Shown here: piece by piece, positions 27,251 to 35,546 of the stretch
Layout of the letters: every line of letters begins with the position of its first letter
Numbering within the stretch: position 1 is the stretch's first letter
From: Paracoccus sulfuroxidans
GTDB taxonomy: Bacteria > Pseudomonadota > Alphaproteobacteria > Rhodobacterales > Rhodobacteraceae
Assembly (NCBI RefSeq): GCF_007830335.1
Contig: NZ_VLKU01000001.1
Coordinates: forward strand, 310,001-374,000
Reading direction: 5' to 3'
Length of the DNA: 64,000 nucleotides
The notes under the pieces: generated by a model
Told to the model about the DNA's origin: nothing
The model's database searches: none
Seen by the model: the letters and a program-made list of their open reading frames with translations, nothing else
Position numbers and translations under genes: made by a program

Positions 27251-28174
27251 ATGATCGATCAAATCAGCATGAAATCCCTTGCCGCCCGCCTCAGCGAGAC
27301 CGAGGTCAAGGGCCGCAGCCCATGGGCCGACGCCCGCCACCGTTTCCGGCGCAACAAGGCCGCGATGGCCAGTCTGGCGGTGCTGCTGCTGGTGGGTCTG
27401 TTTGCGCTGTTCGGCCAGCAACTGGCCGTCTGGTCGAATGAGGAGATTGACTTCGGGATCATCGGGCAGGCCGCGCAGCTGGGGGGCCCGAGCCTTGAGA
27501 ACGGGCATTATTTCGGCACCGACGATCTGGGGCGCGACCTCTTTTCACGCACAGTGCAGGGCACGCAGGTGTCGCTGCTGGTTGGGCTGATCGGTGCGGC
27601 CATCGCCGTCATCGTGGGCACGCTTTACGGCGCGACCGCCGGATATCTGGGCGGGCGCACCGATGCGATCATGATGCGGCTGGTCGATATCATGCTGGCG
27701 ATCCCCTATATGTTCGTTCTGATCCTGCTCTTGGTGGTCTTTGGCCGCTCGATGATGATGCTTTTCATGGGCATCGGCCTGATCTCATGGCTGGAGATGA
27801 GCCGCGTCGTCCGGGGCCAGACGCTGAGCCTGAAGAACCACGAGTTCATCGAGGCCGCGCGCGCCACCGGCGTGTCCACCTGGAAGATCATCCTGCGCCA
27901 TATCGTCCCGAACCTGCTGGGCGTGGTGGCGGTCTATGCGACGCTGCTGGTGCCGCTGATGATCCTGTCGGAAAGCTTCATCAGCTTTCTGGGTCTGGGC
28001 GTGCAGGAGCCCCTGACCTCATGGGGCGCGCTGATCGCCGAGGGCTCGGGCACGATGAACTATGGCACGCTCTGGCAACTGGCCTTCCCGCTTTTCTTCT
28101 TCTGCATCACGCTGTTCGCCTTCTTCTTCGTGGGCGACGGGCTGCGCGATGCCCTTGATCCGAAGGACCGCTGA
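27251..28174 (+). CDS. oppC: oligopeptide ABC transporter permease
   Basis: 307 residues. An N-terminal cytoplasmic stretch (WADARHRFRRNKAAMASLAV) precedes the first helix as in OppC, followed by FGTDDLGRDLFSRTVQG and the EAA loop NHEFIEAARATGVSTWKII. It heterodimerises with OppB. Tightly packed between oppB and oppD (1 bp before the next ATG). Confidence 0.94.
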   Translation: MIDQISMKSLAARLSETEVKGRSPWADARHRFRRNKAAMASLAVLLLVGLFALFGQQLAVWSNEEIDFGIIGQAAQLGGPSLENGHYFGTDDLGRDLFSRTVQGTQVSLLVGLIGAAIAVIVGTLYGATAGYLGGRTDAIMMRLVDIMLAIPYMFVLILLLVVFGRSMMMLFMGIGLISWLEMSRVVRGQTLSLKNHEFIEAARATGVSTWKIILRHIVPNLLGVVAVYATLLVPLMILSESFISFLGLGVQEPLTSWGALIAEGSGTMNYGTLWQLAFPLFFFCITLFAFFFVGDGLRDALDPKDR

Positions 28175-28175
28175 G

Positions 28176-29267
28176 ATGGACAAGAACAGCGAAGGGGATC
28201 GCGCATTGCTTCAGGTCTCGGACCTGAACGTCCGCTTCCACACAACCGACGGAGAAGTCAGCGCGGTGAACGGCGTCAGCCTGTCGCTGGCGCGGGGCGA
28301 GACGCTGGGGATCGTGGGCGAATCCGGCTCGGGCAAAAGCCAGCTGGCGTTTTCGATCATGGGGTTGCTGGCGCGCAATGGCCGCGCCAACGGATCGGTC
28401 CGCTTTGACGGGCAAGAGATCCTGAATGCGCCACCGAAGGTCCTGAACAAGATCCGCGCCGACAAGATCGCCATGGTCTTTCAGGACCCGATGACCAGCC
28501 TCAACCCCTATCTGCGGGTCTCGGACCAGATGGCCGAGGTTCTGATGCTGCACCGGGGCATGGGCAAGGCGCAGGCGGTCGCGGAATGTGCGCGGATGCT
28601 GGATGCGGTGAAGATCCCCGATGCCAAGGGCCGGATCCGGCTTTACCCGCATGAGTTCTCGGGCGGGATGCGGCAGCGGGTGATGATCGCCATGGCGCTG
28701 CTGTGCAAGCCCGACGTGCTGATCGCGGATGAGCCGACGACCGCACTGGACGTCACCGTGCAGGCGCAGATCATGCAGCTTCTGGACGATCTGCAGACCG
28801 AATTCGGCATGGCGATGATCCTGATCACCCATGATCTGGGCGTGGTCGCTGGCGCGTGTGAGCGGGTGATGGTCATGTATGGCGGCCGCGTGATGGAGCG
28901 CGCCGCCACCGATCCGCTGTTCGCTGATCCGAGCCATCCCTATACGCAGGGTCTGTTGCAGGCGATCCCGCGCGTCGACCAGCGCGGGGATGAGTTGTCG
29001 GCCATTCCCGGCAGCCCGCCCAACATGACCTTCCCGCCGCCGGGCTGTCCGTTCCAGCCGCGCTGCGCCTATGCCATGCCCATCTGCGAAGCGCAGATGC
29101 CGCCGCTCGATGATTTCGCGCCGGGCCGGGCGCGGGCCTGCCATGCCTCGGTGATGACGGTGCGCGCGGGCCACGCGCCGCAACCCCTGTTACCGGAAGC
29201 GGCGGCTGAGGATCAGGCCATCGCCGCCGCATCGGCCGAGGCGCATGCCGCAGGAGGGACAAGATGA
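28176..29267 (+). CDS. oppD: oligopeptide ABC transporter ATP-binding protein
   Basis: 363 residues from ATG 28176, one base after the oppC stop; the longer frame from 28062 overlaps oppC out of frame. Walker A GESGSGKS, signature [12 protein letters not shown], Walker [14 protein letters not shown], and the C-terminal oligopeptide-transporter motif with [14 protein letters not shown] that in related proteins binds an iron-sulfur cluster. The final 40 residues are Ala/Glu-rich. Its stop overlaps oppF by 4 bp. Confidence 0.94.
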   Translation: MDKNSEGDRALLQVSDLNVRFHTTDGEVSAVNGVSLSLARGETLGIVGESGSGKSQLAFSIMGLLARNGRANGSVRFDGQEILNAPPKVLNKIRADKIAMVFQDPMTSLNPYLRVSDQMAEVLMLHRGMGKAQAVAECARMLDAVKIPDAKGRIRLYPHEFSGGMRQRVMIAMALLCKPDVLIADEPTTALDVTVQAQIMQLLDDLQTEFGMAMILITHDLGVVAGACERVMVMYGGRVMERAATDPLFADPSHPYTQGLLQAIPRVDQRGDELSAIPGSPPNMTFPPPGCPFQPRCAYAMPICEAQMPPLDDFAPGRARACHASVMTVRAGHAPQPLLPEAAAEDQAIAAASAEAHAAGGTR

Positions 29268-30292
29268 CCAACGCTCAAGAGCCGCTGCTGCGGGTGCGCG
29301 ACCTGAAGGTCACCTTCGACATCCGGGGCGCGGGTGCGATGCCCTGGTCCCCACCCCGCCTGCTGCAGGCCGTCAGCGGCGTCGACTTCAACCTGATGCC
29401 CGGGCAGACGCTGGGCATCGTGGGCGAATCCGGCTCGGGCAAGTCAACGCTGGCGCGCGCGCTGATCGGACTGGTGCCTGCGACGGGCGAGGCGCGCTGG
29501 CAGGACGGGACCAACCTGATCGGCCTGTCACCGCGGAAGATGATGAAATACCGCAATGACATCCAGATGATCTTTCAGGACCCGCTGGCCAGCCTGAACC
29601 CAAGGATGACCGTGGGCCAGATCATCGCCGAGCCGCTGGTTACCCATCACCCCGGACTGAGCCGGGATGAGGTGCGCGGACGGGTCAAAGAGATGATGGA
29701 CCGGGTGGGCCTGCTGCCCAACCAGATCAACCGCTATCCGCATGAATTCTCGGGCGGGCAATGCCAGCGCATCGGCATCGCGCGCGCGCTGATCGTGCGG
29801 CCGAAGCTGGTGATCTGCGATGAGCCGGTTTCGGCGCTGGATGTCTCGATCCAGGCGCAGGTCATCAACCTGCTGGCAGAATTGCAGCGGGATCTGGGGC
29901 TGGCGCTGATCTTCATCGCGCATGATCTATCGGTGGTGAAGCACATCAGCGACCGGGTGCTGGTGATGTATCTGGGCCGCGTGATGGAACTGGCCGAGGC
30001 CGAGGCGCTTTATGCCGACCCGCGCCATCCCTATACGCAGGCGCTGCTGTCGGCGGTGCCGATCCCCGACCCCGCGCTTGAGCGCGCCAAGCGCATCATC
30101 CCGCTGGGGGGGGAGCTTCCCTCACCCATGAAGCCGCCCTCGGGCTGCGTCTTCCGCACCCGCTGCGCCCGTGCAGCACCAATCTGTGCCGACGAACGGC
30201 CCGAACTGCTGGGCGTCGAGCATCTGACGGCCTGTCACTTCCCGGGCAAATTGACGGATGAGGAAATCGAGCGGGCGATCAGCGTCGCCTGA
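29264..30292 (+). CDS. oppF: oligopeptide ABC transporter ATP-binding protein
   Basis: 342 residues. Walker [11 protein letters not shown]-loop MIFQDPLASLNPRM, signature FSGGQCQRIGIARAL, Walker B LVICDEPVSALDV, and the C-terminal FRTRCARAAPICADE cysteine cluster. A loop SPPRLLQAVSGVDFNLMPGQ precedes Walker A as in OppF. Forms the ATPase pair with OppD. Confidence 0.94.
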   Translation: MTNAQEPLLRVRDLKVTFDIRGAGAMPWSPPRLLQAVSGVDFNLMPGQTLGIVGESGSGKSTLARALIGLVPATGEARWQDGTNLIGLSPRKMMKYRNDIQMIFQDPLASLNPRMTVGQIIAEPLVTHHPGLSRDEVRGRVKEMMDRVGLLPNQINRYPHEFSGGQCQRIGIARALIVRPKLVICDEPVSALDVSIQAQVINLLAELQRDLGLALIFIAHDLSVVKHISDRVLVMYLGRVMELAEAEALYADPRHPYTQALLSAVPIPDPALERAKRIIPLGGELPSPMKPPSGCVFRTRCARAAPICADERPELLGVEHLTACHFPGKLTDEEIERAISVA

Positions 30293-30309
30293 CGCGCATT
30301 GGGCCCGGC

Positions 30310-30681
30310 TTAGCTGGCCGGGTCCAGAAGCCGCGCCATCTCATCGCGGAGCTCGGAAAGTTCGAAGGGTTTGGCGATGAAGCCGTCGGCCCCAAGGGCC
30401 AGTGCCTTCTTGCGCTCGACGACGGAACCGCGGGCGGTCATCATCAGCACATGGACGCGGGCCAGATCGCGCTCGGCGCGCAGCGTCCGAAGAATGTCGT
30501 AGCCCGAAACGTCGGGCAGCATGATGTCCAGAAGGATCAGGTCGGGGCGGGTGGCACGGACCTCGGCCAGAGCGTTCGCCCCACCGCTGAGGCGCTTGTG
30601 GCTGTGCCCGGCGCGGGTCAGCAGGAACTCCAGCGCGACCGCGATATTGTCTTCGTCTTCGACGATCAGGATATGGGCCAA
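30310..30681 (-). CDS. single-domain response regulator (CheY-like receiver)
   Basis: 123 residues if TTG 30681 is the start; AGAGGTGA lies 6-13 nt upstream. GTG 30690 and ATG 30750 are alternatives. Receiver features: acidic pair in ILIVEDEDN, phospho-acceptor Asp52 in LILLDIMLPD, Thr in LMMTARG and the Lys in GFIAKPFELSEL. There is no output domain, so it works by protein contact or in a phosphorelay. No kinase gene is adjacent. It lies 65 bp after the MHS transporter gene. Confidence 0.82.
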   Translation of the reverse strand: MAHILIVEDEDNIAVALEFLLTRAGHSHKRLSGGANALAEVRATRPDLILLDIMLPDVSGYDILRTLRAERDLARVHVLMMTARGSVVERKKALALGADGFIAKPFELSELRDEMARLLDPAS

Positions 30682-30746
30682 GACACTCACCTCTGTATCG
30701 CCTTGGGGTGCCGGGCCCGCGATAAGCAGGCCCGGCGCGAGTTCGA

Positions 30747-32534
30747 TCAATCTGCGAAGATGTCTTTCTTATGCGTGCCGCCCGGAACCAGCAGCGTCCC
30801 GATTACCACGGTCGCGCCCGCGATGATGACGGCGTACCACAGACCGGCGTAGATGTTGCCGCTTTGGGCCGAGATCGCGAAGGCGGTCGCGGGCAGCAGG
30901 CCCCCGAACCAGCCGTTGCCGATGTGATAGGGCAGCGACAGGCCAGAGTAGCGGATCCGCGTCGGGAACAGCTCGACCAGCATGGCCGCGATCGGGCCAT
31001 AGACCATCGTCACCAGCAGGATCAGATAGGTCAGGATCGCGATGACCATCAGCTTCTGACCGGTGAAGATGTCAAAGAAGTTGTTGGCCTTGGCGACGGT
31101 CGTGTTGTTGGCAGCCACCAGCGGATAACCGGCCTTCTCCAGCGCGGCGTTCACGCTTTTCTCGAAGGTGGATTTGGTGGTGGCCAGCTCCTCGCCCGAA
31201 AGCGCCGCCGCGTCATAGGACGGGATCACGGTCTCGTCGATCTTGATGGTGGCGTTTTCGCCTGCCGGAGCATCCACCGTTTCATAATTCACCGACGAGC
31301 GTGCCAGCATCGCTTTGGCAATGTCGCAGGCCGAGGTGAACTTGGCCGTGCCGGTCGGGTTGAACTGGAACGAGCAGGTTGCCGGATCAGCCGACACCGT
31401 GACCTGATGCTCTTGTGCGGCGAACAGCGCCGGGTTGGCGGTTTTCGTCAGCAGGTGGAACACCGGGAAGTAGGTGATGGCGGCGATCAGACAGCCCGCC
31501 AGGATGATCGGCTTGCGGCCGATGCGATCCGAAAGCGAACCGAAGAACAGGAAGCCGCCGGTGCCCAGGATCAGCGACCAGGCGACAAAGACGTTCGCCG
31601 AGAAGCTGTCGACCTTGATGACGTTCTGGATGAAGAACAGCGCGTAGAACTGACCCGAGTACCAGACGACCGCCTGACCCATGACCAGACCGAAGAGCGC
31701 GATCAGGGCGATCTTGCCGTTCTTCCAGGTGCCGAAGGCCTCTTTCAGCGGTGCCTTGGACTGGGTGCCTTCCTCTTTCATCTTCTTGAAGGCCGGGCTT
31801 TCGTGCATCTGCAGACGGATGTAGAGCGAGATCAGCAGCAGGAAGATCGAGCCGAGGAACGGGATGCGCCAGCCCCAAAGGTCGAAGGCGGTGATCATCT
31901 TGGGCGAACCGTCAGCGTTCAGGACGGCCTGACCAGCGGCATCCATGACCGGGCTCGGATCCCAGTTCGCGTTGACGTAACCCTGCACCAGCAGGATGAC
32001 GACCAGCGACAGAAGCAGACCCAGCGTCGCCGTCATCTGGATGAACGAGGTGAAATAGCCGCGACGACCCTGCGGAGCGTGCTCGGCCACATAGACGGCC
32101 GCGCCGCCATATTCACCACCAAGCGCCAGACCCTGCGCCATGCGCAGCGCGATCAGGATGATCGGAGCGGCCACGCCCCAGCTGGCATAACCCGGCAGCA
32201 GGCCGACCAGGAAGGTCGACAGACCCATGATCAGGATGGTGGCGAGGAAGGTGTATTTCCGGCCGATCAGGTCGCCCATGGCACCGAAGACCAGCGCGCC
32301 GAAGGGACGCACGATGAAGCCCGCCGCAAAGGCCAGCAGCGCGAAGACGTTGCGCGTGGCTTCCGGGAATGCGGTGAAATACTGCGCCCCGATGATCGCC
32401 GCCAGCGAGCCGTAAAGATAGAAATCGTACCATTCGAAAATCGTCCCGGCCGACGAGGCCAGAATGACTTTCTTTTCTTCGGCGGTCATCGGTCGCGAAC
32501 GGACCGCTCCTGCCTCTGAGGGGGTATAGGCCAT
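30747..32534 (-). CDS. MHS-family MFS metabolite:H+ symporter with large extra loop
   Basis: 595 residues from ATG 32534 (AGGAGG upstream). Family signatures: SSAGTIFEWYDFYLYG, GDLIGRKYTFLATI, RMAQGLALGGEYGGAAVYVAE split over the second loop, and SLSDRIGRKPIILAGCL. Unlike the usual 430-550-residue members it has about 125 extra residues (roughly 368-493) between helices 9 and 10, probably periplasmic, with Cys387 and Cys403, and a shorter insert near 187-215. The neighbouring acetyl-CoA synthetase hints at a carboxylate substrate such as acetate or propionate; that is inference. Confidence 0.85.
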   Translation of the reverse strand: MAYTPSEAGAVRSRPMTAEEKKVILASSAGTIFEWYDFYLYGSLAAIIGAQYFTAFPEATRNVFALLAFAAGFIVRPFGALVFGAMGDLIGRKYTFLATILIMGLSTFLVGLLPGYASWGVAAPIILIALRMAQGLALGGEYGGAAVYVAEHAPQGRRGYFTSFIQMTATLGLLLSLVVILLVQGYVNANWDPSPVMDAAGQAVLNADGSPKMITAFDLWGWRIPFLGSIFLLLISLYIRLQMHESPAFKKMKEEGTQSKAPLKEAFGTWKNGKIALIALFGLVMGQAVVWYSGQFYALFFIQNVIKVDSFSANVFVAWSLILGTGGFLFFGSLSDRIGRKPIILAGCLIAAITYFPVFHLLTKTANPALFAAQEHQVTVSADPATCSFQFNPTGTAKFTSACDIAKAMLARSSVNYETVDAPAGENATIKIDETVIPSYDAAALSGEELATTKSTFEKSVNAALEKAGYPLVAANNTTVAKANNFFDIFTGQKLMVIAILTYLILLVTMVYGPIAAMLVELFPTRIRYSGLSLPYHIGNGWFGGLLPATAFAISAQSGNIYAGLWYAVIIAGATVVIGTLLVPGGTHKKDIFAD

Positions 32535-32767
32535 GTAAATCCTCCTGTCGTCGCCGGTTGGTGCAGTCATGGCCGGGCAAGCCGGGGTCGATGCTTCGGA
32601 ACGCATCCGAAAGCCCATGCACGCATCCGCGGCGGTGTGGACATGTATCAGTGAACCGTCTGGTGACGGGGTCTCAATGACGCGCCCGAAGCCTCCCTAA
32701 CCCCGGATGCGGTCTTGCTGATGGCGGCATCTTGCGGTGCCGCGTCCGCCGGTCCTTGGACCGGAAA

Positions 32768-32794
32768 GGGCAAGGCGGGTGGGCCGCCTTGCCC
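32768..32794 (-). terminator. terminator hairpin after acs
   Basis: Minus strand GGGCAAGGCGG-CCCAC-CCGCCTTGCCC, an 11-bp perfect stem, 9 nt after the acs stop, followed by TTTCC. Strong stem, short U-run. Confidence 0.75.
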
Positions 32795-32802
32795 GCAATC
32801 TG

Positions 32803-34758
32803 TCAGGCCCGGTTCATCCGGTTCTGGATCAGCTCATCGACCACGGCGGGTTCGGCGAGCGTCGAGATATCGCCCAGGCTGGCGAAATCATCCTCGGCGA
32901 TCTTGCGCAGGATGCGGCGCATGATCTTGCCCGAGCGGGTTTTCGGCAGACCGGGGGCCCATTGGATCAGGTCAGGCTTGGCAATCGGGCCGATCTCGGC
33001 GCGGACCCAGGTTTCCAGCTCCTTGCGCAGCTCCTCGGTCGGCTCGACGCCGTTCATCAGCGTGACATAGGCATAGATGCCCTGCCCCTTGACGTTATGC
33101 GGGTAGCCCACGACGGCCGCCTCGGCGACCTTCTCATGCGCGACCAGCGCCGATTCCACCTCGGCCGTGCCCATGCGGTGGCCCGAGACGTTGATGACAT
33201 CATCCACGCGCCCGGTGATCCAGTAATAGCCGTCATCGTCGCGACGGCAGCCGTCACCGGTGAAGTAATAGCCGGGATACTGCTGGAAATAGGCCTCCAT
33301 GAAGCGCTGGTGATCGCCCCAGAGCGTGCGCATCTGACCGGGCCAGCTGTCGGCGATGCAAAGCACGCCCTCCGCCGGATTGCCCTGCTGCACCTCACCG
33401 GTCGCGGCATCCAGAACCTCGGGCTTGACGCCGAAGAAGGGCAGCGTCGCGGCACCCGCCTTGGTCTCGATCGCGCCGGGGATCGAGGTGATCATGTGCC
33501 CCCCCGTCTCGGTCTGCCAGAAGGTGTCGACGATCGGGCAACGGCCCTGCCCGACATGCTTGTCGTACCAGTTCCACGCCTCGGGGTTGATCGGCTCACC
33601 GACCGAACCCAGCACGCGCAGGCTGGAGAGGTCATGCTTCTCGACCCATTCCGGCCCCTGCCCCATCAACGAGCGGATGGCGGTCGGCGCGGTATAGAAC
33701 TGGTTGACCTTGTGCTTTTCGCACACCGCCCAGAAGCGCCCCGCGTCGGGGAAGGTCGGTACGCCCTCGAACATGATGGTGGTCGCGCCATTGGCCAGCG
33801 GGCCATAGACGATATAGCTGTGCCCGGTGACCCAGCCCACATCGGCGGTGCACCAGAAGATGTCGCCTTCCTGATAGTCGAAGACATATTGATGCGTCAT
33901 CGAGGCATAAAGCAGGTAGCCGCCGGTGGTGTGGACGACGCCCTTCGGCTTGCCGGTCGAACCCGAGGTGTAAAGGATGAACAGCGGATCTTCGGCATTC
34001 ATCGTGCGCGGCGGGCAGTCGGCACTGGCCTCTTCCATCAGCGCGAGCACGTCGAAATCGCGCCCTTCGGTCCATTTGGTCTGATCGCCGGTGTGCTTGA
34101 CCACCAGACAGCGCACATCGTCGGCGCAGGCCTCCAGCGCGGCATCGGCGTTCGACTTCAGCCCGGTGCGACGGCCACCGCGCGGCGCGGTATCGGCGGT
34201 GATGATCACCTTGGCCCCCGAGTCGTTGATGCGGCTGGCCAGAGCGTCGGGCGAGAAGCCCGCGAAAACGATGGTATGGATCGCGCCGATGCGGGCGCAG
34301 GCCAGCATGGCATAGGCTGCCTCGGGGATCATCGGCAGATAGATGACGACGCGGTCGCCCGCCTGCACGCCCTGTGCCAGCAGCACGTTGGCGAAGCGGT
34401 TCACCCGGTCCGACAGCTGAGCATAGGTGATGTGGCGCGCAGGCGTCGCCGGATCATCGGGTTCGAAGATGATGGCGGTCTGGTTCGCCCGCTTCGGCAG
34501 ATGCCGGTCGATGCAGTTCTGCGCGACGTTCAGCGCGCCGTCCTCGAACCATTTGATCGAGACCTGACCCATGGTGAAATCGGTGTTCTTCACCTTGGTA
34601 TAGGGCGTGATCCAATCCAGCCGCTTGCCCTCACGGCCCCAGAACGCATCGGGGTCCGCAATCGATTCGGCATACATGCGGTGATAATCCGCAGGCTTCA
34701 GCAGCGCATTCTCGAACCCGGGGGGAATGGGATGTTTCGTAACGGTATCAATCGACAA
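32803..34758 (-). CDS. acs: acetyl-CoA synthetase (acetate-CoA ligase)
   Basis: 651 residues if TTG 34758 is the start; GAGGAGG sits 6 nt upstream and the length matches Acs (E. coli 652). The ATG at 34785 lacks a ribosome site. Core motifs: [20 protein letters not shown] (AMP/phosphate loop), [25 protein letters not shown], and the C-terminal [14 protein letters not shown] with the lysine that is acetylated in regulated Acs enzymes. It activates acetate to acetyl-CoA in the cytosol. Likely co-regulated with the downstream transporter, though a terminator separates them. Confidence 0.95.
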   Translation of the reverse strand: MSIDTVTKHPIPPGFENALLKPADYHRMYAESIADPDAFWGREGKRLDWITPYTKVKNTDFTMGQVSIKWFEDGALNVAQNCIDRHLPKRANQTAIIFEPDDPATPARHITYAQLSDRVNRFANVLLAQGVQAGDRVVIYLPMIPEAAYAMLACARIGAIHTIVFAGFSPDALASRINDSGAKVIITADTAPRGGRRTGLKSNADAALEACADDVRCLVVKHTGDQTKWTEGRDFDVLALMEEASADCPPRTMNAEDPLFILYTSGSTGKPKGVVHTTGGYLLYASMTHQYVFDYQEGDIFWCTADVGWVTGHSYIVYGPLANGATTIMFEGVPTFPDAGRFWAVCEKHKVNQFYTAPTAIRSLMGQGPEWVEKHDLSSLRVLGSVGEPINPEAWNWYDKHVGQGRCPIVDTFWQTETGGHMITSIPGAIETKAGAATLPFFGVKPEVLDAATGEVQQGNPAEGVLCIADSWPGQMRTLWGDHQRFMEAYFQQYPGYYFTGDGCRRDDDGYYWITGRVDDVINVSGHRMGTAEVESALVAHEKVAEAAVVGYPHNVKGQGIYAYVTLMNGVEPTEELRKELETWVRAEIGPIAKPDLIQWAPGLPKTRSGKIMRRILRKIAEDDFASLGDISTLAEPAVVDELIQNRMNRA

Positions 34759-34900
34759 AGCTGGCCTCCTCAACTCGCATCTCAATCACTGGGACCGCTG
34801 TCCGCGCCTCCTCCAGGCGATTATGACAGGCAGCGGATACCGCTTTCGCCAAAGGTTAATCCCAAATTGGTTTCTGCGTAAACCATTTTTTGAAAAGGAT

Positions 34901-34950
34901 AATTTTGTAAATTTATTCACCGAGTGATGGCCAATTTTGTAAATACTTCA
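34901..34950. repeat. direct repeat upstream of acs, possible operator
   Basis: AATTTTGTAAAT-x-x-TTCAC occurs at 34901-34920 and again at 34933-34950, start to start 32 bp, about three helical turns. The second copy also forms an imperfect dyad with CACAAAT. The repeats lie 140-190 bp upstream of acs and 70-120 bp upstream of the divergent gene at 35020, in an AT-rich promoter region. Confidence 0.5.
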
Positions 34951-35019
34951 CAAATTCGACAGCTCGGGAACCGATCTGTGACGGCTTGCAGGTCGAGGTG
35001 AAGCCTGTAATGTCGCCCC

Positions 35020-35508
35020 ATGACCAAGGATCCCTTCAGACAAACCGATGATCACGCACGCGAAATCGCACGCGGCCTTCTGGCCCAGATGCGCCACGCC
35101 GTGCTGGGTACGCTCGACCCCGATACCGGCATCCCGCTGTTGACGCGCATTGCCGTGCAACTGGATGGGGACGGGACGCCGCTTGCGCTGCTTTCCGGGC
35201 TCGCCTCGCATACGCGGGCGCTGAAGGCCGATGATCGCGCAGGGCTGATGGTGACGGCGCTCGATCCCGGCAAGGGCGATACCATGACGCATGCCCGGCT
35301 TTCGGTGCAGGCGCGTGCGCGGCTGGCCCCGCCCGATCCGGAAAGGCGCGCGCGCTGGCTGCAGCAAGACCCGAAGGCCAAGGTCTATATCGACCTGCCG
35401 GACTTCAACTTCTGGCGGATCGAGCCGGTCAGCGGCCTGCTGAACGCAGGCTTTGCGCAGGCGTTCAAGCTGCTGCCCTCGGACATGCTGACGCCCCCGA
35501 CCAGCTGA
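35020..35508 (+). CDS. pyridoxamine-phosphate-oxidase-fold (HugZ-like) protein
   Basis: 162 residues. The split-barrel PNPOx fold is suggested by HAVLGTLDPDTGIPLLTRIAV, then LALLSGLASHTRALKADDRAGLM and the C-terminal YIDLPDFNFWRIEPVSGLLNAGF, which is the pattern of the HugZ/heme-utilisation branch. Flavin or heme may be bound; neither can be shown here. Divergent from acs. No iron-uptake gene is nearby, so a heme role is not supported by context. Confidence 0.75.
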   Translation: MTKDPFRQTDDHAREIARGLLAQMRHAVLGTLDPDTGIPLLTRIAVQLDGDGTPLALLSGLASHTRALKADDRAGLMVTALDPGKGDTMTHARLSVQARARLAPPDPERRARWLQQDPKAKVYIDLPDFNFWRIEPVSGLLNAGFAQAFKLLPSDMLTPPTS

Positions 35509-35546
35509 CTCTGGCGGAGGCGCGCTTCCCGATCTTACGGGCTAGC

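Noticed and set aside
30301..30325. 9-bp GC hairpin between oppF and the response regulator
   Set aside because: It overlaps the last codons of the response regulator and has no T-run; could be chance in GC-rich coding sequence.
30771..32519. 582-codon plus-strand frame opposite the MHS transporter
   Set aside because: Arg/Asp/Gln-rich shadow frame with no domain; the minus-strand MFS gene explains the sequence.
32737..34881. 714-codon plus-strand frame opposite acs
   Set aside because: Shadow of the acs gene; composition is not protein-like.
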